A stretch of 64,000 bases of DNA from Clostridium sp. (lineage in GTDB: Bacteria; Bacillota; Clostridia; TANB77; CAG-508), in assembly GCA_018371855.1 (NCBI GenBank), contig JAHAKD010000006.1, positions 62,001-126,000 on the forward strand, written 5' to 3'. Each line of letters opens with the position of its first letter. Position 1 is the stretch's first letter. The notes under the pieces are model-generated. The model ran no database searches, was not told the origin of the DNA, and saw nothing but the letters and a program-made list of their open reading frames with translations. Made by a program: the position numbers and the translations under genes. This document shows positions 59,506 to 64,000 of this stretch, one piece after another.

Positions 59506-59982
59506 ATGAAAAAAAAGAAAGTACTATTTATATCTAGTACAGGTGGACATTTTAATGAATTAATGCAATTAAAGCCAATGTTTGAAAAATATGACTATCA
59601 CATAATAACAGAAAAAGATAAATTTACAGAAGGTTTTAAGAAGCGATATGGAAAAAGAATTTCGTATATGTTATATGGAACAAGATCTCATCCAATTGTA
59701 TATCCGTTTAAGTTTTTATGGAATTGTATACTAACAGTATTTTATTTTATAAAAATAAGACCAAAATACATAATAACAACAGGTACGCATAATGCAGGTC
59801 CAATGTGTTTAATGGGAAAAATATTTGGTAGTAAAATTATATTTATAGAAACATTTGCAAATAGAAATTCTAAAACTGCAACAGGAAAACTAGTTTATAA
59901 GTTTGCTGATTTATTTATAGTGCAATGGGAAGAAATGCTAAAATTATATCCAAAAGCAAAATTAGGAGGGTCAATATATTGA
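59506..59982 (+). CDS. PssD/Alg14-like glycosyltransferase subunit
   Basis: 158 residues homologous to Alg14 and to the polysaccharide biosynthesis proteins PssD/CpsF, which form the membrane-recruiting half of a split GT-B enzyme. N-terminal KVLFISSTGGHFNELMQLKP (about 4-23), a hydrophobic stretch IVYPFKFLWNCILTVFYFIK that may bind the membrane, and TTGTHNAGPMCLMGKIFGSK. Overlaps the partner gene by 3 bases. Confidence 0.92.
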   Translation: MKKKKVLFISSTGGHFNELMQLKPMFEKYDYHIITEKDKFTEGFKKRYGKRISYMLYGTRSHPIVYPFKFLWNCILTVFYFIKIRPKYIITTGTHNAGPMCLMGKIFGSKIIFIETFANRNSKTATGKLVYKFADLFIVQWEEMLKLYPKAKLGGSIY

Positions 59983-60458
59983 TTTTGATATTATTAGGTA
60001 CACAAGATAATAGTTTTCATAGATTACTTGATAAAGTACAAGAGTTAATAGATAAAAAAGTAATAACAGAAAAAGTTATAGTTCAAGCAGGAAGAACAAA
60101 ATTCGAATCGAAAGATATGGAAATATATAGTTTAATGCCAGAAGAAAAACTAAGAGAAATAATGGAAAAGTCAGATTTAGTTATAACTCATGGAGGAGTT
60201 GGATCTATAGTAATGGCATTAAAAATGGGAAAAAAAGTAATTGCAGTACCTCGTTTAAGTGCTTTTGGGGAACATATAAATGACCACCAAATACAAATAG
60301 TTGATTCTTTTAATAAACAGGAGTTTTTAATAGGATTAACTGAATTAGATGGAATGGAAGAAGCTTTAGCCAAGGCTAAAGAATTTAAACCTAAAAAATT
60401 TAAAAGTGAAACAGACCACATGATAAAGTTAATTGAAGATTTTATAGATAATAATTAG
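59979..60458 (+). CDS. PssE/Alg13-like glycosyltransferase catalytic subunit
   Basis: 159 residues, catalytic half of the split GT-B enzyme (Alg13/PssE/EpsF type). Start is TTG 59979 behind TAGGAGGG, overlapping the stop of the PssD gene. Seen: ILILLGTQDNSFHRLLDKVQ at the N-terminus, then the sugar-nucleotide site SDLVITHGGVGSIVMALKMG and GEHINDHQIQIVD. Together with PssD it adds the second sugar to a lipid-linked precursor in known systems; donor here unknown. Confidence 0.92.
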   Translation: MILILLGTQDNSFHRLLDKVQELIDKKVITEKVIVQAGRTKFESKDMEIYSLMPEEKLREIMEKSDLVITHGGVGSIVMALKMGKKVIAVPRLSAFGEHINDHQIQIVDSFNKQEFLIGLTELDGMEEALAKAKEFKPKKFKSETDHMIKLIEDFIDNN

Positions 60459-60491
60459 AAAAGCTTAAGAAATTTTTCTTAAGCTTTTTTT
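60459..60491 (+). terminator. Terminator after pssE
   Basis: AAAAGCTTAAGAAA / TTTCTTAAGCTTTT stem followed by TTT, right behind the stop codon. Confidence 0.85.
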
Positions 60492-60547
60492 GCAGACATA
60501 ATTCTAAATATATGTCCCAAAAAGGCTCTAAAAAGCATCTTATTACG

Positions 60548-60576
60548 TTGACACATACACAGTTTTAATATAAAAT
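60548..60576 (+). promoter_or_regulatory. Promoter of the 60615 glycosyltransferase gene
   Basis: Perfect TTGACA at 60548-60553 and TAAAAT at 60571-60576, spacer 17. Confidence 0.75.
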
Positions 60577-60614
60577 GACATAAGAAAAAATAGGAAAAAT
60601 GAAGGTGTAATAAT

Positions 60615-61694
60615 ATGAAAAAATTATTATTTGCAGCATATAATCTAGATTTAGGTGGGATAGAAACCTCTCTTGTAACTCTTACAAATTTTTTACTAGA
60701 AAAAGGTTATGAAATAACAATTGCACTAGAAAAAAAAGAAGGAGTTTTTTTAGACAAGATTTCTCCAAATATTAAAATAATAGAATATACACCAGCAAAT
60801 GATAAAAACATTATAAAAAGAAAAATTAATAATTTAATAAAAAGATATAAATTTATAAGAAAATATAAAAATAAATTCGATTTTGCAGCAAGTTTTGCAA
60901 CTTATTCACTACCCGCTAGTTTTATGGCAAGGACATGTTCAAAAAACAATGCAATATGGGGACATGCAGATTATTTAAGCTTATATAATAATGATAAAGA
61001 ACAAATGAAAAATTTTTTTGATAAAAGAAAAATAAAAAAATTTAAGAAAATTATATTTGTATCAAAAGAAGGGAAAGAAAGTTTTACAGAAGTTTATCCA
61101 AAACTAAAAGATAGAGTTATAACATGCAATAATTTAGTCAATGATAAACGAATATTAAATCAAGCAGAAGAACCAGTAAAAGATTTAAAGAAGGAAAATG
61201 TAGTTACATTTTTAAATGTAGGAAGACATGATGAAAGGCAGAAAAAATTAACAAGAATAATCTATGCAGCAGAGCAATTAAAAAAGGATAATAAAAAATT
61301 TAGAATAATTTTTATAGGAGATGGACCAGATACAAATCTCTATAAGGAAGAAGTAAAAAACAAAAAATTAGAACATGAAATTGTATTTTTAGGAAGGAAG
61401 AAAAATCCATATCCATATTATAAATTATGTGATTGTGTTGTGTTGTCTTCTGATTATGAGGGATATCCAGTAGTATATTTAGAATCATTTATATTAGACA
61501 AACCAATAATAACTACAAATGTTTCTGATTCTGAACAAATAGAAGGTCAAGGAATAGTAGTAGAAAAAGACGAAACAGAAATCTATAAGGCCATGAAAGA
61601 CTTTATAGAAAATGGATATCAAATAACAAAACAATTTGATGCAAAAGATTATAATAATAGCATATTTAATAAATTACAAGAAATAATAGGTTAA
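60615..61694 (+). CDS. Glycosyltransferase family 4
   Basis: 359 residues, GT-B fold. N-terminal AAYNLDLGGIETSLVTLTNF (about 7-26) is the acceptor-side glycine-rich start; the donor half has FLNVGRHDERQKKL, IFIGDGPDTNLYKEE, and VVLSSDYEGYPVVYLESFIL with the ExxxxxxxE-type pair. It begins a second transcription unit of the polysaccharide cluster with its own promoter. Sugar specificity cannot be read. Confidence 0.9.
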   Translation: MKKLLFAAYNLDLGGIETSLVTLTNFLLEKGYEITIALEKKEGVFLDKISPNIKIIEYTPANDKNIIKRKINNLIKRYKFIRKYKNKFDFAASFATYSLPASFMARTCSKNNAIWGHADYLSLYNNDKEQMKNFFDKRKIKKFKKIIFVSKEGKESFTEVYPKLKDRVITCNNLVNDKRILNQAEEPVKDLKKENVVTFLNVGRHDERQKKLTRIIYAAEQLKKDNKKFRIIFIGDGPDTNLYKEEVKNKKLEHEIVFLGRKKNPYPYYKLCDCVVLSSDYEGYPVVYLESFILDKPIITTNVSDSEQIEGQGIVVEKDETEIYKAMKDFIENGYQITKQFDAKDYNNSIFNKLQEIIG

Positions 61695-61700
61695 ATAAAA

Positions 61701-61769
61701 AATAGAGGGATTTTAGGACCGTCCCCCAAATCCCCACATACTTGGGACCATCCCTAAATCCCTATTTGG
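61701..61769. repeat. GGGACGTTCC hairpin family, locus 9 (composite variant)
   Basis: Outer arms AATAGAGGGATTTTAGG and CCTAAATCCCTATT enclose two altered cores, GGACCGTCCCCC and GGGACCATCCC. Read on the minus strand the first core is GGGGGACGGTCC, the same variant as locus 6. Confidence 0.75.
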
Positions 61770-61776
61770 AGGAAAG

Positions 61777-62724
61777 ATGAAGAAAATTAGCATTATAATT
61801 CCTGTATACAATACAGCAAAATATTTAAAAAGGTGTTTCGATTCAGTATTAGTACAAAGTTATAAAGATTTTGAAATGGTAATTATTAATGATGGAAGCA
61901 CAGATAATTCAGAACAAATAATAAATGAATATAAAGATAAGTATCCTGATTTAATAAGCTATTATAATAAACCAAATACAGGTGTGGCATCAACAAGAAA
62001 CTTTGGAATAGAAAAAGCAAACGGCGAGTATATAATGTTTTTAGATTCTGATGATTACATAGACAAAGCACTATTAAAAACATTAGAGCAATATATAAAT
62101 AAAGACATTGATTTAATAAAGTTTAAATTACAAAGAGTTGATGAAGAAGGAAAAACATTAGAAATAGTTCCTGGCGCAACTTTTGAAGAAACAACAGGTG
62201 AAGATGGATTTAATAAATTATATAGTACAGATGTACTGCTAGATTCACCATGTGTGTATTTAATAAAAAAAGGAATCTTTACACAGAATAATTTGAAATT
62301 TGCAGTTGGAACAGAACATGAAGACTTTGGATTAATTCCTTTTATAATTGTATTGGCAAAAACAATGGTATCTGTAAACTTTTATGGATACTTTTATATT
62401 CAAAGTGACAATAGTATTACAAGAAATGAAGACTATAAAAGAACTATTAAAAAAGCATATGATGCGCTAAAACATTATGATAATGCAATAGAATTAACTA
62501 AAAAATTAAATTTGAATAAACTTACAAAACAAAATATTAGGATATATTATACAAATGCCATAATTTTAAAAGCAAAAGAATTGCATGATGAAGAACAAGA
62601 AAAATATATAAAAGAAATAAAAAATAGGAAAATGGCTAAAAATATCAAAGTAAGAAATTTAAAACAATTTATAAAGAGACTATTATTAAGTATAAACATA
62701 AAACTATATTTACAAATGAAATAA
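61777..62724 (+). CDS. Glycosyltransferase family 2 (first)
   Basis: 315 residues, GT-A fold. ISIIIPVYNTAKYLKRCFDS (about 4-23), VIINDGSTDNS, NTGVASTRNFGIEKANGEYI and the metal-binding FLDSDDYID near residue 95. The C-terminal third is helical and basic, as in capsule and exopolysaccharide transferases. Followed after 20 bases by a second family 2 enzyme. Confidence 0.92.
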   Translation: MKKISIIIPVYNTAKYLKRCFDSVLVQSYKDFEMVIINDGSTDNSEQIINEYKDKYPDLISYYNKPNTGVASTRNFGIEKANGEYIMFLDSDDYIDKALLKTLEQYINKDIDLIKFKLQRVDEEGKTLEIVPGATFEETTGEDGFNKLYSTDVLLDSPCVYLIKKGIFTQNNLKFAVGTEHEDFGLIPFIIVLAKTMVSVNFYGYFYIQSDNSITRNEDYKRTIKKAYDALKHYDNAIELTKKLNLNKLTKQNIRIYYTNAIILKAKELHDEEQEKYIKEIKNRKMAKNIKVRNLKQFIKRLLLSINIKLYLQMK

Positions 62725-62744
62725 TATGAATTGAGGAGATATAA

Positions 62745-63731
62745 ATGAAAAAAGTTAGTATTATAGTACCATTCTATAATGTTGAAGAATATATAGAAAG
62801 ATCAATAAAATCTTTGGTAGAACAATCTTTAGAAGATATAGAAATAATCCTAGTAAATGATGGAAGCAAAGATGGTTCAGAAGAAATTGCTAAAGAATAT
62901 AAAAGAAAATATCCAGATAAGATAGTGTATTTGGAAAAAGAAAATGGAGGGTTATCCGATGCAAGAAATTATGCTTTGCCATATGCAACCGGAGAATATA
63001 TTGCATTTTTGGATTCTGATGATTATGTAGAAGAAGAAATGTATGAAGAAATGTATGTAACAGCTAAAATAGACAAGGCAGATATTGTAGAATGTGATTA
63101 TTTATGGGAATATCCGGAAGAAACAATAGAAAGTAAAGGAAGAGCATATAAAGATAGAAAAGATATGTTATTAAATGCAAGAGTAGTAGCATGGAATAAA
63201 TTAATAAAAAAAGAATTACTAGAAAAAACAAGAATAAAGTTTCCAGTAGGATTAAGATACGAAGATGTAGAGTTCTTTTATAAATTAGTGCCATATATAA
63301 ATAGTATATCAATTGTAAAAAAGCCTTTCATACATTATGTACAAAGAGAAAATTCAATATCTAATACACAAACTGCAAAAACAGCTGAAATAATTAAAGT
63401 ATTAGATAATGTATTAGAATTTTATAAAGAAAAAAATATATATAAAAAATACAAAAATGAATTAGAATACAATTACACAAGATATTTATTATGTAGTTCA
63501 ATGCTTAGAATGATAATGATTGAAGAAAAAGAAGAAAGAGAAGAAACAATAAACTATGCTTGGCAAAAGTTAAATACAACATTTCCAAAATGGAAAGAAA
63601 ATCCTTACTTAAAGGGAAAAGGATTAAAAAATAAATATATGCTAAGTGTTAATGAAAAGACATTAAAAATATATGAAAAGTTAGGAAGAATAAAATTTAT
63701 AAGGAAGAAAATTCAAAGAAAGTTTGCTTAA
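62745..63731 (+). CDS. Glycosyltransferase family 2 (second)
   Basis: 328 residues, paralogous to the gene before it. VSIIVPFYNVEEYIERSIKS, LVNDGSKDGSEEIAKEY, NGGLSDARNYALPYATGEYI and FLDSDDYVEEEMYEEMY. RYEDVEFFYKLVPY near residue 175 matches the conserved ED-type base of this subfamily. Part of the surface polysaccharide operon with the next gene. Confidence 0.92.
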   Translation: MKKVSIIVPFYNVEEYIERSIKSLVEQSLEDIEIILVNDGSKDGSEEIAKEYKRKYPDKIVYLEKENGGLSDARNYALPYATGEYIAFLDSDDYVEEEMYEEMYVTAKIDKADIVECDYLWEYPEETIESKGRAYKDRKDMLLNARVVAWNKLIKKELLEKTRIKFPVGLRYEDVEFFYKLVPYINSISIVKKPFIHYVQRENSISNTQTAKTAEIIKVLDNVLEFYKEKNIYKKYKNELEYNYTRYLLCSSMLRMIMIEEKEEREETINYAWQKLNTTFPKWKENPYLKGKGLKNKYMLSVNEKTLKIYEKLGRIKFIRKKIQRKFA

Positions 63732-63773
63732 AATGAAATTAAAAGCAAGTTAGGAAAAATAAAAGGAGCAATT

Positions 63774-64000
63774 ATGGAAAAAGTACAAGCTGATGTAACA
63801 AAAAAGAAAAAAATAGATACAAAAAATCTAATCGAAAATTTATTAGTAATTTTTGTAATATTATGCCCAGTTTTTGATATTATAAGTTTTGTCTTTAGAA
63901 ATACATTTAATACAAGTTTATCACCATCTACAATACTAAGACCTATAATTCCATTAATAGCAATTATAGATTTATTTATAAAGAGTAAGCATAAAATAAA
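63774..64000 (+). CDS. Probable O-antigen ligase family protein, 3' end cut
   Basis: Only the first 75 codons are in the window. A charged start (MEKVQADVTKKKKIDTKNL) is followed by a hydrophobic segment LLVIFVILCPVFDIISFVF (about 23-41), then RNTFNTSLSPSTILRPIIPL and another hydrophobic stretch. This resembles the start of multi-helix O-antigen ligase or polymerase-like proteins of Clostridia; the diagnostic periplasmic loop is outside. Ribosome site AAGGAGC precedes the ATG. The context of glycosyltransferases supports the call. Confidence 0.55.
   Translation, partial: MEKVQADVTKKKKIDTKNLIENLLVIFVILCPVFDIISFVFRNTFNTSLSPSTILRPIIPLIAIIDLFIKSKHKI

Noticed and set aside
10491..61769. GGGACGTTCC repeats as a CRISPR array
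   Set aside because: The copies are single, spread over 51 kb, palindromic and tied to gene ends; no regular spacers and no cas genes.
1..64000. tRNA and rRNA genes
   Set aside because: I looked for T-loop (GGTTCGAATCC-type) and rRNA signatures on both strands and found none; a covariance search could still find something unusual.

Overview
The window is AT-rich DNA from an endospore-forming member of the Bacillota, most likely class Clostridia. This rests on strong AGGAGG-type ribosome sites, A/T-ending codons, sporulation genes (spoVS, ytfJ/gerW, spoIIP, spoVT) and Clostridia-like gene neighbourhoods (rny-ymdB-spoVS, recA-recX, miaB-mutS, recJ-relA-MBL-hisS). I cannot name a species. Nearly all genes are chromosomal housekeeping genes on the + strand. 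Minus-strand genes are a D,D-carboxypeptidase and a VanW lipoprotein (10.6-12.6 kb), asnB (27.3-29.2 kb), spoVT (47.9-48.5 kb) and an acyl-ACP thioesterase (56.5-57.2 kb).

Layout. 0-8.5 kb: RNA turnover (rny, ymdB), spoVS, a solute-binding protein, recA with a LexA-type box, recX, scpA (without scpB), DUF2953, ytfJ and an HD hydrolase. 8.5-19.3 kb: fbp, cell-wall genes, L31, miaB, a multi-HTH protein, mutS and tcdA. 19.3-27.2 kb is the most accessory-like part: small enzymes (Nudix, hotdog thioesterase, YbaK, RdgB, HAD, flavodoxin fold), an HTH-CYTH gene broken by a frameshift, a membrane-linked sigma factor beside a frameshifted DUF4362 gene, and an ORF6N/PLD-like gene with its own LexA-type box next to a leftover 3' end of a second asnB. 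27.3-44.9 kb: asnB, a glycosyltransferase, recJ-relA-MBL-hisS, spoIIP, pyk, unknown genes and mreB. 45-56.4 kb: recD2, comF, spoVT, a compact alaS, HIT, two sortases, and a P-type cation ATPase behind a yybP-ykoY (manganese) riboswitch. 56.5-64 kb: lipid genes (thioesterase, acyl-CoA/ACP synthetase) and the start of a surface-polysaccharide cluster (PssD/PssE pair, three glycosyltransferases, start of a probable O-antigen ligase) that runs off the right edge.

The most unusual content is non-coding. A dispersed hairpin family with the core GGGACGTTCC occurs at nine loci, mostly just after stop codons, with arms that vary in a base-paired way. A second hairpin repeat occurs at two loci. One terminator has the next gene's ribosome site in its loop. 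A palindrome in the ORF6N gene recurs, with compensatory changes, as the terminator-like hairpin behind the asnB remnant. No tRNA, rRNA, CRISPR array, insertion sequence or complete prophage was seen.
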